Shown piece after piece: positions 26,484 to 37,590 of a stretch of DNA of 64,000 bases. The stretch is from Betaproteobacteria bacterium HGW-Betaproteobacteria-9 (GTDB lineage: Bacteria > Pseudomonadota > Gammaproteobacteria > Burkholderiales > Burkholderiaceae_C), in the NCBI GenBank assembly GCA_002842215.1, contig PHCC01000022.1:1-64000 (forward strand), written 5' to 3'. Every line of letters starts with the position of its first letter. Position 1 is the stretch's first letter. The notes below the pieces were generated by a model that worked only from the letters and a program-made list of their open reading frames with translations, was not told the DNA's origin and searched no databases. The position numbers and the translations under genes were made by a program.

Positions 26484-26980
26484 GCTGCAGCCTCCTCGCG
26501 ACGGAACAGCTCTTCCACCACCATGTCGCGCAAGCCGCCCAGGATGGCCACATCGAGCCGGTCGAACTCACGCGGACGCCGGTCCATGATGCACAGTGTG
26601 CCGACCACCTGGCCGTAGGGCAGGCGCAATCCTGCGCCGGCGTAGAAGCGGACGAAGGGGTGGCCGGTCACCAGCGGGTTGTCGACAAAACGCGGATCGC
26701 GCAGGGCGTCGGGTACCACCAGCGTTTCCGACTTGGTGATGGCATGACCGCAGAAGGAGACGTCTCGCGGCGTCTCGCAAGCCTCAAGGCCGAAATGGGA
26801 CTTGGACCACTGCCGGTCCCGGTCGACCAGGGACACGAGCGCGATCGGTACGTCGAATTCTTTCGCGGCGAAGGCCGAGATGCGGTCGAAGCGCTCTTCG
26901 GGCGCGGTGTCCAGAATCAACAGGGAGCGAAGCGCCTCCAGGCGCTTGGCCTCGTTTCGGGGCAAGGGAGCAAAGAGCAT
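26480..26980 (-). CDS. GAF domain protein
   Basis: A 166-aa single GAF domain protein. The N-terminal segment EAKRLEALRSLLILDTAPEE and the core with ALVSLVDRDRQWSKS and FYAGAGLRLP are typical of the GAF modules that usually precede GGDEF/EAL or kinase domains. Here the domain stands alone, coupled to a pseudo-receiver. The start at 26980 begins that conserved segment; a slightly longer version from an upstream ATG is possible. The ligand is unknown. Confidence 0.8.
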   Translation of the reverse strand: MLFAPLPRNEAKRLEALRSLLILDTAPEERFDRISAFAAKEFDVPIALVSLVDRDRQWSKSHFGLEACETPRDVSFCGHAITKSETLVVPDALRDPRFVDNPLVTGHPFVRFYAGAGLRLPYGQVVGTLCIMDRRPREFDRLDVAILGGLRDMVVEELFRREEAAA

Positions 26981-27125
26981 GGGGTTTCCGGGAGGTCTGT
27001 ACACACCCCTCATCGGCACGCCGACGCCAAACGTGAGCCGGAACCCGAACAAAACGCAAGCCAGCTGCGGTGCCTGCGGAAAACAGCACAATGCCCGATG
27101 GAAACACCCCCTGCGAGGGAACACC

Positions 27126-27518
27126 ATGGCACGCAAATCCAAAACACAAGCCCTCACACCAGCGACCGACGACGAAGCCGAAGAGCCGGGCTCGGCCGCG
27201 CCGCGCATGAAGATGAACACCCCCTGCGCGTGGGACGGCGACACGCTGGTGGTCAACATCCTCGGCACACCGGCCGCCAAGCGCGACGCCATCGGCAAGA
27301 CCAAGGGCCACCAGCTCAAGGTGAGCGTGACGGCCACGCCGGTGGCGGGCAAGGCCACCGACCACATGGTGAAGTTCCTGGCGGAAGAATTCGACGTACC
27401 CGCCAAGGCCATCACCGTGGTGTTCGGCCGCTTCAACGTCAACAAACAGCTGCGCATCCTGGCGCCGAAGAAGATCCCGGCGGTGCTGGCCAAGCTCCTG
27501 CAGGACGCCGGCCCGTAG
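27126..27518 (+). CDS. DUF167 (YggU-like) family protein
   Basis: A 130-aa protein. After a ~35-residue polar tail comes the DUF167 fold with VTATPVAGKATDHMVKFL and the ITVVFGRFNVNKQLRI strand pattern. The function of the family is unsettled. The N-terminal extension is longer than in E. coli YggU. A strong ribosome-binding site (GAGGGAA) precedes the ATG at 27126. It is divergent from the GAF gene with a 145-bp spacer. Confidence 0.85.
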   Translation: MARKSKTQALTPATDDEAEEPGSAAPRMKMNTPCAWDGDTLVVNILGTPAAKRDAIGKTKGHQLKVSVTATPVAGKATDHMVKFLAEEFDVPAKAITVVFGRFNVNKQLRILAPKKIPAVLAKLLQDAGP

Positions 27519-27521
27519 GGC

Positions 27522-28082
27522 TCAGGGCAGCTGCCGCGTCAGGAAGGCGCCGTTCGGGATGCGCTCGGCTTCAAAAAAGGCTGCATCGCTCAGGCCGTCG
27601 ATCAGGTAACGCAGACAGCGCACCACGAAGCCGTGCGACACCAGCAACACGGTCTGGCCGTCGTGTCGCGCGCGCAACTGCGCCAGCCCACGAGCAACAC
27701 GGTCCACCACGGCGCGGGTGGGCTCGGCTTCGGGCGGTGCTTCGTCCCAGCGGTAAGCCACGTTGCGCGCGGCCAGTTCGGGGAACTGCTGCGCCGCTTC
27801 CTCGGCGGTGAGGCCTTCGAAGAGGCCGAAGTCGCGCTCGCGGAAATCGGCGTCGAAACGCGGCACCAGCCCGCGCGCGAGCACCACGGGCTCGGCGGTC
27901 TGGCGCGCGCGCAGCATGGGCGAAACCACCAGCGCGTCGATGGCACCGGGCAGCGACAACGCGAGCTGCTCGGCCTGCACCAGACCGGCGGCGTTGAGCG
28001 GCAGGTCGAGCCGGCCCTGCCAGCGGTCCTCGGTGTTGAGATCGGTCTGACCGTGGCGAGCCGGCAGAAGGGTCAGGGCCAT
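27522..28082 (-). CDS. histidine phosphatase family protein
   Basis: A 186-aa branch-1 histidine phosphatase. The nucleophile His lies in PARHGQTDLN near residue 9, and the second catalytic region LLVSHGFVVRCL has the SHG motif. These motifs are intact, unlike in the protein at 14089-14760. Members include phosphoglycerate mutase-like and alpha-ribazole phosphatases; no cobalamin gene is nearby, so the substrate is open. The ATG at 28082 gives the family's usual short N-terminus before the RHG motif. Confidence 0.87.
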   Translation of the reverse strand: MALTLLPARHGQTDLNTEDRWQGRLDLPLNAAGLVQAEQLALSLPGAIDALVVSPMLRARQTAEPVVLARGLVPRFDADFRERDFGLFEGLTAEEAAQQFPELAARNVAYRWDEAPPEAEPTRAVVDRVARGLAQLRARHDGQTVLLVSHGFVVRCLRYLIDGLSDAAFFEAERIPNGAFLTRQLP

Positions 28083-28125
28083 TCGGAGGGGGTCGGGTGG
28101 AAAGCCCTGATCTTCGCATCGGCAC

Positions 28126-28157
28126 AAAAAAGCCCCCTGAGCCGAGGCTGCGGGGGC
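28126..28157 (-). terminator. rho-independent terminator of katG
   Basis: On the minus strand a GCCCCC...GGGGGC stem with an inner AGCC/GGCT pair is followed by a run of six T. It lies 35 bp behind the katG stop codon. Confidence 0.8.
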
Positions 28158-28191
28158 CGGGGCAGGAAAACCCGCCGGCTCAAACGATCCC

Positions 28192-30459
<2,268 letters not shown>

Positions 30460-30537
30460 TCAGAACGCGGCGGCCAGGGCCGCGAGCGCATCCATCCAGT
30501 CGCTGTGAACCATGGGGGTGGATGCAGACGGCTTCAT
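30460..30537 (-). CDS. possible 25-aa leader peptide or small protein upstream of katG
   Basis: A 26-codon frame, ATG at 30537 to TGA at 30460-30462, preceded by an AGGAG ribosome-binding site at suitable spacing. The peptide begins MKPSAST and ends in an Ala-rich helix (DALAALAAAF), amphipathic at best. It stops 54 bp before the katG ATG on the same strand, so it would be on the katG mRNA. No homologue comes to mind. It may be a leader, a small protein or chance. Confidence 0.35.
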   Translation of the reverse strand: MKPSASTPMVHSDWMDALAALAAAF

Positions 30538-30583
30538 GACAGGGCTCCTGTTCGTTTTGAGAAGCCCTGACTTTAGGAGTTCG

Positions 30584-30624
30584 CTATCAGTCTGTCGATT
30601 TAATTGAATAGATCAATTCGATAG
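30584..30624. promoter_or_regulatory. OxyR-like inverted repeat upstream of katG
   Basis: A 41-bp AT-rich stretch begins CTATC and ends GATAG, with inner CGATTTAATT and AATTCG arms forming a second inverted repeat. Spaced ATAG/CTAT-type half-sites over about 40 bp are what a tetrameric OxyR occupies upstream of katG in other proteobacteria. No oxyR gene is in the window. The assignment rests on position and symmetry only. Confidence 0.45.
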
Positions 30625-30747
30625 CTGGTGCCAATGCGGCGGCGCAGCACAGCGACTGCATGAAGTCGCGGGGGCCCAACCGAGCCGCGGCCTGGAAATG
30701 CTCCAATGCGCAGCTTGAAGTGATTCACACCCCTGGGAGGAAAAAAT

Positions 30748-31281
30748 ATGGATGCGACGGTGCTGAAACGGTGGTGGCATGGGCTGCTGGCGATGGGTCT
30801 TCTGGTGCTGCTGACGGGCTGCGCCAGCGGGCCGAAACTGGTCCCGCACGCCTTCAGTTTCAATGGCCTGAACGACCAGTGGGCCGACTCGGTCGATCTG
30901 CTGGCCTATGCGTATGGCGACGGGTACCACATGGTTCGTGAGGATTTGGACCAGCCCAGCTCATCGTTGTATGCGGGCAAGACCAGCTTGCCCCCGGGGA
31001 CAGGCGTCAACGGTCCCATGCCGGTGGGTGAGTTCCTCTTGGTCAAGTGGCGTGTGAAGACCACTGGCGAGGTCGTTGAGGAGCGCGTCGATCTGCGGGA
31101 CAGACTTCCCAGGGACATGACCGACCACGAGCTGACCTTCGTGATTGATGGGCGCCAGCTGTATGTGTATGTCGTGACGCCGCGTCGAAAGAAGTCTTTC
31201 AACGAACCTCCGATCCTCAAGACTTGGCGATCCGAGTTCGCCCACGCATATGAGATCTTCCCTGCCATGCGGAAACCCTGA
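30748..31281 (+). CDS. lipoprotein, probable DUF2931-type T6SS immunity protein
   Basis: A 177-aa predicted lipoprotein: the lipobox LLTGC places the lipidated Cys at residue 25. The mature part has VKWRVKTTGEVVEERVDLRD and a YVYVVTP strand, resembling DUF2931 proteins, which often sit beside Tle-type lipase effectors and protect the periplasm from them. It has a strong ribosome-binding site (GGGAGGA). The next gene, 11 bp downstream, is a broken DUF2235-like lipase, consistent with an effector/immunity pair in which only the immunity gene is intact. Confidence 0.7.
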   Translation: MDATVLKRWWHGLLAMGLLVLLTGCASGPKLVPHAFSFNGLNDQWADSVDLLAYAYGDGYHMVREDLDQPSSSLYAGKTSLPPGTGVNGPMPVGEFLLVKWRVKTTGEVVEERVDLRDRLPRDMTDHELTFVIDGRQLYVYVVTPRRKKSFNEPPILKTWRSEFAHAYEIFPAMRKP

Positions 31282-31292
31282 GCGGAAAAACC

Positions 31293-32584
31293 ATGGGCAC
31301 TTCTGACGTTCGACCGCTCAATGACCACGAAATGGCGCGGCTGCCTTTGGCTCGCGCTGCGATGGAAGATGGGGGCAAGTCTGGCACTTCCACTCGCTTC
31401 AATTTCTTCGCTGCCTTCGATGGCACCAACAATCACAAAGACAACCTGAAGCTGTCGGGCGACCCCTACCCGACCAATGTGGGAAGCCTGTTCAAACAGG
31501 CAGACAGCGCGGCCTCGCCTGCGTTCCAGGGCAAGTACTACCCGGGCGTCGGCACCGGAGGCGACCAGGGCAACATCGTCAACGCCGGCCCAAACCCGAC
31601 CCCGGCGATTGATGCCGCTGCAGAAAAGGCCTACGCAGAGTTCAGCGATGCTGCACTGAAATACCTGCGAATCCACCCCGATGCCACCCCCGCCGACCTC
31701 GGCGCCTCGGTCGTGGGTTTCAGCCGGGGTTGCGCCTCGGCCGTGCGCTTTTCACAGTTGGTCAATGAGCGCGGGTTGACGGCGCCCGACGGCACGGTGG
31801 TGGCGGCGCCCGGCAGCGTGCCGGTGACGGCAACATGGCGATTCCGCCCAATGTGAAAGGCCAGGTGCTGGTGGTGCAGGCCGAACACGAAAACCGCAGC
31901 TGGTTCCGCCCGCTCGATTACAGCGACGACCCGCGCGTGACCACCGTCAAACACCCCGGCAACCACGTCGGCGTGGGCGGGGGCTACAACCGCAATGGCA
32001 CAGCCGCCAACGTGCACGAGGGCGTGACGGGCTACTTCCAGCGCCGTGGTGTGCCACTGGCCGACGTGCCGACCGAGCAGCGCCACGACCCCAGCCAGCG
32101 CCCGATGCTGCGCACCGAGGCTTACCAGACCGCGCGCAATGGCGACGTGCTGACCGACGAAGCCGGCAAACCCCAGCCGCGTTGGCCGCTCGATGACCCG
32201 GCCAAGCCCCGCATCGAGGTCAAGCCGCAGATGAGCGAGCAGCACAAGGCCTGGCTGCGCCAGGCCTACGTCGAACTGGCGCCTGGGCTGAAAACCCAGG
32301 GCATGAGCCCGGAACAGTGTCTGCAGGTGAGCGCGGCCTGTGTGGCGAGCGCTGCGGAACACGGCGCCTGGGGCGAACCCCGGCGTTTCATGCTCAGCAA
32401 GGACGGCGCGCGCGTGGCGGTGCAGCACCCGGACGGGCGCTTCGACGAGTTGAGGGTGGCCGACTCGTTGCGGACCAGCACCCAAAGCCATCTGGACCGT
32501 GCACAGGAGGCAAGGGAAGCCGTACCAGAACAACAGCAGGAACGCGCAGTACCGGTGCGGAGCGAGCAGGTGCTCGCGCGCTGA
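31293..32584 (+). pseudogene. frameshifted/deleted Tle1-like (DUF2235) lipase effector
   Basis: Two fragments in different frames form one ancestral gene. The first (31293-31856) has FFAAFDGTNNHKDN, the DUF2235 opening, and GFSRG, the GxSxG serine-lipase elbow. It runs off-frame at about 31822-31830 and stops at 31856. The second (frame of 31835, to 32584) resumes with DGNMAIPPNVKG and contains HPGNHVGVGG, a likely catalytic-His region. Relatives have a segment with the catalytic Asp between these parts; here it appears lost, so a deletion plus frame change has killed the gene. No other T6SS gene is nearby. Sequencing error alone would not explain missing residues. Confidence 0.65.
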
Positions 32585-32624
32585 CTGGCGGCGCTGTTCG
32601 TGGCGTCCCACCACCAACCTGAGC

Positions 32625-33587
32625 TCAGGTCAGCAGCGACACCGCGCCCGAGAATGTGAGAAAGGCGGCCGCCGTGGTCACCAGGATGATGCGGGCGATG
32701 CGCCCGTTGTCGGCGCCGAAGCGCTCGGCCAGCAGCGACACGTTGCTGGCGCTGGGCAAGGCCGCCACCAGCACCATCACCGTGAGCGCGAACGGCGTCA
32801 GTGGCACGCCGAGCTGGATCGCCGCCGTGCCCACCGCGAGCACCAGCAGCGGGTGCAGCAGCAGCTTCATGAGCGCCACCGGGAGGTAGTCGCTGGTGGG
32901 CATGGGGTGGCTTGACTGGATTTGCGACCGCGCCAGCACCGCACCGATGGTGAACAGCGCCACGGGTGAGGCCGCATCGGCCAGCAGCCAGACGGTTTTT
33001 TCCACCGGCCCGGGCAGGGTGAACTGCACCGCCGACGCCACACCGCCCAGCAAGATGGCCCAGGGCATCGGGTTCACGACCACTCCGCGCAGCGCCTTGC
33101 GCCCCGCCACCAGCATGGCCTGGCCGCCGTGGCCCTCGCCCTCGTCCAGCCGCGATAGTGCGATGCACAGCGAGCTGGTGATGACCATGTCCACGACGAT
33201 CAGCACGATCACCGGACCCGCGCTCTGCGGCCCCAGCAGCGCGGCCAGCAGCGGCACACCCATGAACCCGGTGTTGGGAAACGCCGCCACCAGCGCGCCC
33301 ATGGACGCGTCGTTCCAGCGGATGCGGCTGTTCATCGTCATGGCGATGGAAAATCCCACCATGACCAGCGCACACAGCAGGTAAACACCGGCCACCGATG
33401 CGTCGAGCAGCTGCGCGATCGGCGTGGTCGAGCCGAAGCGGTACAGCATGCAGGGCAGCGCGAAGAACAGCACAAAACCGTTCAGACCCGGGATCGCCTC
33501 CAGCGGCAGCATGCGCCGGTGGGCGGCGATAAAACCCGCCAGCACGAGCGCGAAGAAGGGAAAGGTGACGAGCAGGATGTTGAGCAC
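32625..33587 (-). CDS. AEC (auxin efflux carrier) family transporter
   Basis: A 320-aa integral membrane protein with about ten helices in two five-helix repeats and the AFPNTGFMGVPL motif of the AEC/MdcF family. Bacterial members transport malonate, malate or other small organic acids. The start is a GTG at 33587, directly before the first helix; longer frames upstream give a basic non-hydrophobic leader. It is divergent from rep. Confidence 0.82.
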   Translation of the reverse strand: MLNILLVTFPFFALVLAGFIAAHRRMLPLEAIPGLNGFVLFFALPCMLYRFGSTTPIAQLLDASVAGVYLLCALVMVGFSIAMTMNSRIRWNDASMGALVAAFPNTGFMGVPLLAALLGPQSAGPVIVLIVVDMVITSSLCIALSRLDEGEGHGGQAMLVAGRKALRGVVVNPMPWAILLGGVASAVQFTLPGPVEKTVWLLADAASPVALFTIGAVLARSQIQSSHPMPTSDYLPVALMKLLLHPLLVLAVGTAAIQLGVPLTPFALTVMVLVAALPSASNVSLLAERFGADNGRIARIILVTTAAAFLTFSGAVSLLT

Positions 33588-33712
33588 GGTGGGCGATTGT
33601 CTCAGGATCACATCGGGGCACCGGGCATGCCGGCGACAGGGCTGGCCCCCGCGCCCGGCCGGGGTCGCCGGTATCATCGGACGCTTTGCCGAATGCCTGC
33701 GATGAAGCTCCC

Positions 33713-35785
33713 ATGTCCCACGGCCTGAACCTGGCCCAACTCGAAGCCGTGAACCACCTGGGCGGCCCCTGCCTGGTGCTGGCCGGCGCGGGTTCGGGCA
33801 AGACACGGGTGATCACGCACAAGATCGGCCGCCTCATCAACGCCGGGCTCGCTGCGGACCGCATCGCCGCCATCACCTTCACCAACAAGGCCGCCGCCGA
33901 GATGCGCGAGCGCGCCAAGCAACTGGTGGGCCGCGACGCGAAGAAGGTACTGATTTGCACCTTCCACGCGCTGGGTGTGCGCCTGCTGCGCGAAGACGGC
34001 GCGGCGCTGGGCCTGAAGAAAAACTTCAGCATCCTCGACACCGACGACATCACCAGCATGCTGAAAGACTGCGGTGGCACCACCGACGCCAACACCGCGC
34101 GCGGCTGGCAATGGGCGATCAGCGCCCTGAAGAGCGCAGGCCTGAATTCGGGCCAGGCGCTGGCCCAGGCGAAGGACGAGAACGAGCGCGTCACCGCCAC
34201 CATCATGGCGCGCTACGAAGAGCGCCTCACCGCCTACCAGAGCGTGGACTTCGACGACCTGATCAGCCTGCCGCTCAAACTGCTGACCGAGCATCTGAAC
34301 GTGCGCGAGCGCTGGCAGAAGAAGATGGGCCATGTGCTGGTGGACGAGTACCAGGACACCAACGCCACGCAGTACGAGCTCCTGAAACTGCTGGTGGGCG
34401 AGCGCGCGCGCTTCACCGCCGTGGGTGACGACGACCAGTCCATCTACGGCTGGCGCGGGGCCACGCTGGACAACCTCAAGCGGTTGCCGCAAGACTTTCC
34501 CGAGCTCAAAGTCATCAAGCTGGAGCAGAACTACCGCTCCACCAGCGCCATCCTGCGCGCGGCCAACAACGTGATCGGCCCCAACCCCAAGCTGTTTCCC
34601 AAGACACTGTGGAGCGACCTCGGCGAAGGCGAGCCGGTGCGCGTGGTGGACGCCGACAACGAAGAGCACGAAGCCGAGCGCGCGGTCGCACGCATCCAGA
34701 GCCTGCGCACGGTGTCGCCGCACAAGGAGTTTCGCGACTTCGCCATCCTCTACCGCGCCAACCACATGGCGCGCTCGTTCGAACAGTCGCTGCGCCGCGC
34801 GCAGATTCCCTACAAAGTCTCGGGTGGCCAGAGCTTTTTTGACAAGGCCGAGATCCGCGACCTCTGCGCCTGGCTGCGCCTGCTGGTGAACAACGACGAC
34901 GACCCGGCCTTCCTGCGTTCGGCCACCACGCCCAAGCGCGGCATCGGCCACACCACGCTGCAGGGGCTGGGCAACTTCGCCACGCAGTACAAACTGAGTC
35001 TGTTTGAGTCCCTGTTCTCCAACTCGCTCGGCGCCACGCTGCCCGCGCGCGCCGTGGCCACGCTGCACGAGTTCGGCCGCGCGGTGAACGATCTGGAGTA
35101 CCGCGCCAGACACACGGTGGGCCACGAGGCGGCGCGCGCCTTCCTCACCGAGTGGCTCAAGGACATCGCCTACGAAAAACACCTCTACGACAGCGAAGAC
35201 AACGAGAAGGTCGCCGCCGCGCGCTGGACCAACGTGGTGGAGTTCTGCGACTGGGTGGCCGGGCGCTGCGGCGGCCAGATCGAAGACGAGGCCGGTGTGC
35301 AGACCGAGACCGAGCGCAAGACGCTGCTCGAAGTGGTGCAGACCATCGCCCTGCTCTCCACGCTGTCCGAGCGCGAGAAAGACCAGAACGTGGTGACGCT
35401 CTCCACCCTGCACGCCTCGAAAGGCCTGGAGTGGCCACACGTGATGCTGGTGGGTGTGAACGAAGGCCTGCTGCCCTTCAAGATGGACGAAGAAAGCAAC
35501 CGCGACGCCAGCGCCGAGAGTCTGGCGCAGCGCCTGCAGGAAGAACGCCGCCTGATGTACGTGGGCATCACGCGCGCGCAGCGCACGCTGGCGGTGAGCT
35601 GGCTCAAGCGCCGCAAGAAGGGCCGTGAAAGCGTGCCCGGCATGGCCAGCCGCTTCATCAAGGAAATGGCGCTGGACGAAAACACCGTGAAAGAAGACCC
35701 GCGCGAAAAACTGCGCGCGCTGCGCGCCGAGTTCGCCCAGCGCGCCACCGAACAGGCTGCCATCAAAGCGGCCGAGGCACCATGA
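33713..35785 (+). CDS. rep: ATP-dependent DNA helicase Rep
   Basis: A 690-aa SF1A helicase. Walker A is AGAGSGKTR near residue 24, motif II is DEYQDTN near 210, and GDDDQSIYGWRGA, ENYRSTS, SSKGLEW-like (ASKGLEWPHV) and TRAQ motifs follow in order. The segment LGEGEPVRVVDADNEEHEAE is Rep-like rather than UvrD-like. Rep clears nucleoproteins ahead of the fork. It is followed by a small exported protein whose ATG overlaps the stop (ATGA). Confidence 0.92.
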   Translation: MSHGLNLAQLEAVNHLGGPCLVLAGAGSGKTRVITHKIGRLINAGLAADRIAAITFTNKAAAEMRERAKQLVGRDAKKVLICTFHALGVRLLREDGAALGLKKNFSILDTDDITSMLKDCGGTTDANTARGWQWAISALKSAGLNSGQALAQAKDENERVTATIMARYEERLTAYQSVDFDDLISLPLKLLTEHLNVRERWQKKMGHVLVDEYQDTNATQYELLKLLVGERARFTAVGDDDQSIYGWRGATLDNLKRLPQDFPELKVIKLEQNYRSTSAILRAANNVIGPNPKLFPKTLWSDLGEGEPVRVVDADNEEHEAERAVARIQSLRTVSPHKEFRDFAILYRANHMARSFEQSLRRAQIPYKVSGGQSFFDKAEIRDLCAWLRLLVNNDDDPAFLRSATTPKRGIGHTTLQGLGNFATQYKLSLFESLFSNSLGATLPARAVATLHEFGRAVNDLEYRARHTVGHEAARAFLTEWLKDIAYEKHLYDSEDNEKVAAARWTNVVEFCDWVAGRCGGQIEDEAGVQTETERKTLLEVVQTIALLSTLSEREKDQNVVTLSTLHASKGLEWPHVMLVGVNEGLLPFKMDEESNRDASAESLAQRLQEERRLMYVGITRAQRTLAVSWLKRRKKGRESVPGMASRFIKEMALDENTVKEDPREKLRALRAEFAQRATEQAAIKAAEAP

Positions 35786-36285
35786 AACAGCCACAGAAAC
35801 GCTGGTGCGCCGGGCTCTGCCTGCTCGGGCTGGCCCTGGCCTGGGCAACGCCATCCGCAGCGCAGACCACACCTGCCCAGCCTGCCAGTGCTGCCACCCC
35901 CTGCCCGCCCCTTGACGAAAACCCGGCCCGGCTCCTGGGCCTGTGGCAACTCGCCCTCTGGCTGCCGGATGGCAACGAAGTGGCCCCGGTGTCCACCGGC
36001 GCCTTGCTGTTCGAACGCCACCCCGACTACCCGGGCAGCGTGCGCGGCCATCTCAAACGCTCCAGCGAAGGCCACGACGTGCTGGCGCTGGTGTCAGGCG
36101 ACGTGAGCGACGGCATCTTCAACCTCGACGAATCGACCGACGGTGTGGCCATGGACGCGGTCTGGACCGGCACCCCGCAAGACTGCGGGCAGGTGATCCG
36201 AGGCACACGCCGGCCGGCCGAAGGCCGCGAGTCAGGCGTCCCCGTGCTGCGATTTTCATTGCACAAAGCACCCGGCGGACACTGA
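35782..36285 (+). CDS. exported hypothetical protein
   Basis: A 167-aa protein with a clear signal peptide (basic start KQPQKRW, hydrophobic core, cleavage after PSAAQ). The mature part has two cysteines (TPCPPL and QDCGQ) that could form a disulfide and a beta-rich pattern (GLWQLALWLPDG, ALLFERHPDYPGSV). No family recognised. The ATG overlaps the rep stop, so it is translationally coupled to rep, although a functional link is not apparent. Confidence 0.8.
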   Translation: MKQPQKRWCAGLCLLGLALAWATPSAAQTTPAQPASAATPCPPLDENPARLLGLWQLALWLPDGNEVAPVSTGALLFERHPDYPGSVRGHLKRSSEGHDVLALVSGDVSDGIFNLDESTDGVAMDAVWTGTPQDCGQVIRGTRRPAEGRESGVPVLRFSLHKAPGGH

Positions 36286-36381
36286 TCTCCCAGGAGTTGG
36301 CGAAGACGGGGTGGCGCACCCACGTCCCAAGAAAAACCCTATGACACCCATAGTCCATTCCAATCGGGAATGGCCGCGGCG

Positions 36382-36395
36382 TTGACACCGATCAA
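36382..36395 (+). promoter_or_regulatory. FNR/ANR-type box upstream of the cytochrome c peroxidase
   Basis: TTGACACCGATCAA matches the FNR/ANR consensus TTGAT-N4-ATCAA with one substitution. It lies 114 bp before the peroxidase start. Bacterial di-haem peroxidases are commonly induced under low oxygen by FNR-type regulators, which supports the call. Confidence 0.55.
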
Positions 36396-36508
36396 GCGAC
36401 GACAGGGTTTACCTCCATAGAGTGGGCCGGTCACACACGAAGGTCTGCGGACACACACACCGCCACATCTGCCGTGACGCCCGACTGTCACTCAGCAAAG
36501 GAAATCCC

Positions 36509-37519
36509 TTGAAAACCACGACATTTCTCCCATCGGCCATGCGCACGCTGGCCATCGCAGCGATCCTGGTCAGCGGCACCGCCATGGCGCAGAAGACCGA
36601 ACCAGTATCCCCCGTTCCCGCCCACAAGGCGGTGAATCCCGCCGCCGTGGAACTCGGCAAGAAACTGTTCTTTGATCCGCGCCTGTCCAAATCCGGCTTC
36701 ATCTCCTGCAACAGCTGCCACAACCTGAGCCTGGGCGGCACCGACAACCTCAAGACCTCCATCGGCCACAACTGGCAACAAGGTCCGATCAACTCGCCCA
36801 CCGTGCTGAACTCGCGCCTGAACGTCGCCCAGTTCTGGGACGGCCGTGCTGCCGACCTGAAGGCCCAGGCCGGTGGCCCGATCGCCAACCCCGGTGAAAT
36901 GGCCTTCACGCACGAACTGGCCATCGAAACCCTGAAGTCCATCCCGGGCTACGTGGATGAGTTCAAGCAGGTCTTCAAAACCGACAAGCTCACCATCGAC
37001 GAAGTGACCACGGCCATCGCGGCGTTTGAAGAAACCCTGGTGACGCCCAATTCGCGCTTCGACCAGTGGCTCGACGGCGACAAGAAGGCCCTGACCAAGG
37101 ACGAACTCGCCGGCTACCAGCTGTTCAAGGACAGCGGTTGCGTCGCTTGCCACAACGGCCCCAACCTCGGCGGCAATTCGTTCCAGAAGATGGGTGTGGT
37201 GCAGGCTTACAAAACCGCCAGCACGGCCGAAGGCCGCAAGGGTGTGACCGGCAAGGACGCCGACCGCCTGAACTTCAAGGTCCCGACGCTGCGCAACATC
37301 GAACTCACCTACCCCTACTTCCACGACGGCGCCGCTGAAACCATGACCCAGGCCGTGGACCTGATGGGCCGTCTGCAACTGGGCCGCGAGTTCAACAAGG
37401 ACGAAAACGCCAAGATCGTGGCCTTCCTCAAGACCCTGACCGGCCAGCAACCGCAGATCGCGCTGCCGATCATGCCTCCCTCGACCGACAAGACGCCGAA
37501 GCCCCGTCCGTTCAACTGA
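36509..37519 (+). CDS. ccpA: di-haem cytochrome c peroxidase
   Basis: A 336-aa periplasmic peroxidase that reduces hydrogen peroxide with electrons from cytochrome c. It has a signal peptide ending at TAMAQ and two haem-attachment motifs, CNSCH (about residue 70) and CVACH (about 212), the two-domain CcpA/MauG arrangement. The TTG at 36509 is chosen as start because it has an AAGGA site 7 bp upstream and gives a 27-residue signal peptide; an ATG at 36539 would give a very short one. A terminator follows, and an FNR-type box precedes. Confidence 0.92.
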   Translation: MKTTTFLPSAMRTLAIAAILVSGTAMAQKTEPVSPVPAHKAVNPAAVELGKKLFFDPRLSKSGFISCNSCHNLSLGGTDNLKTSIGHNWQQGPINSPTVLNSRLNVAQFWDGRAADLKAQAGGPIANPGEMAFTHELAIETLKSIPGYVDEFKQVFKTDKLTIDEVTTAIAAFEETLVTPNSRFDQWLDGDKKALTKDELAGYQLFKDSGCVACHNGPNLGGNSFQKMGVVQAYKTASTAEGRKGVTGKDADRLNFKVPTLRNIELTYPYFHDGAAETMTQAVDLMGRLQLGREFNKDENAKIVAFLKTLTGQQPQIALPIMPPSTDKTPKPRPFN

Positions 37520-37538
37520 ACGGCTGCTGAGCCCCATG

Positions 37539-37567
37539 AAAAAAACCGGCCTCGCGCCGGTTTTTTT
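37539..37567 (+). terminator. rho-independent terminator after the cytochrome c peroxidase gene
   Basis: Stem ACCGGC/GCCGGT with loop CTCGC, flanked by seven A and seven T, 20 bp behind the stop codon. The A/T flanks make it usable on both strands, so it may also end the opposing gene at 37591. Confidence 0.88.
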
Positions 37568-37590
37568 ATGTCAGCGGTCGGAACCGATGC

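Noticed and set aside
33713..35785. The Rep-like helicase as part of a defence system
   Set aside because: It has Rep-specific segments, core-like composition and lies outside the island, next to ordinary genes.
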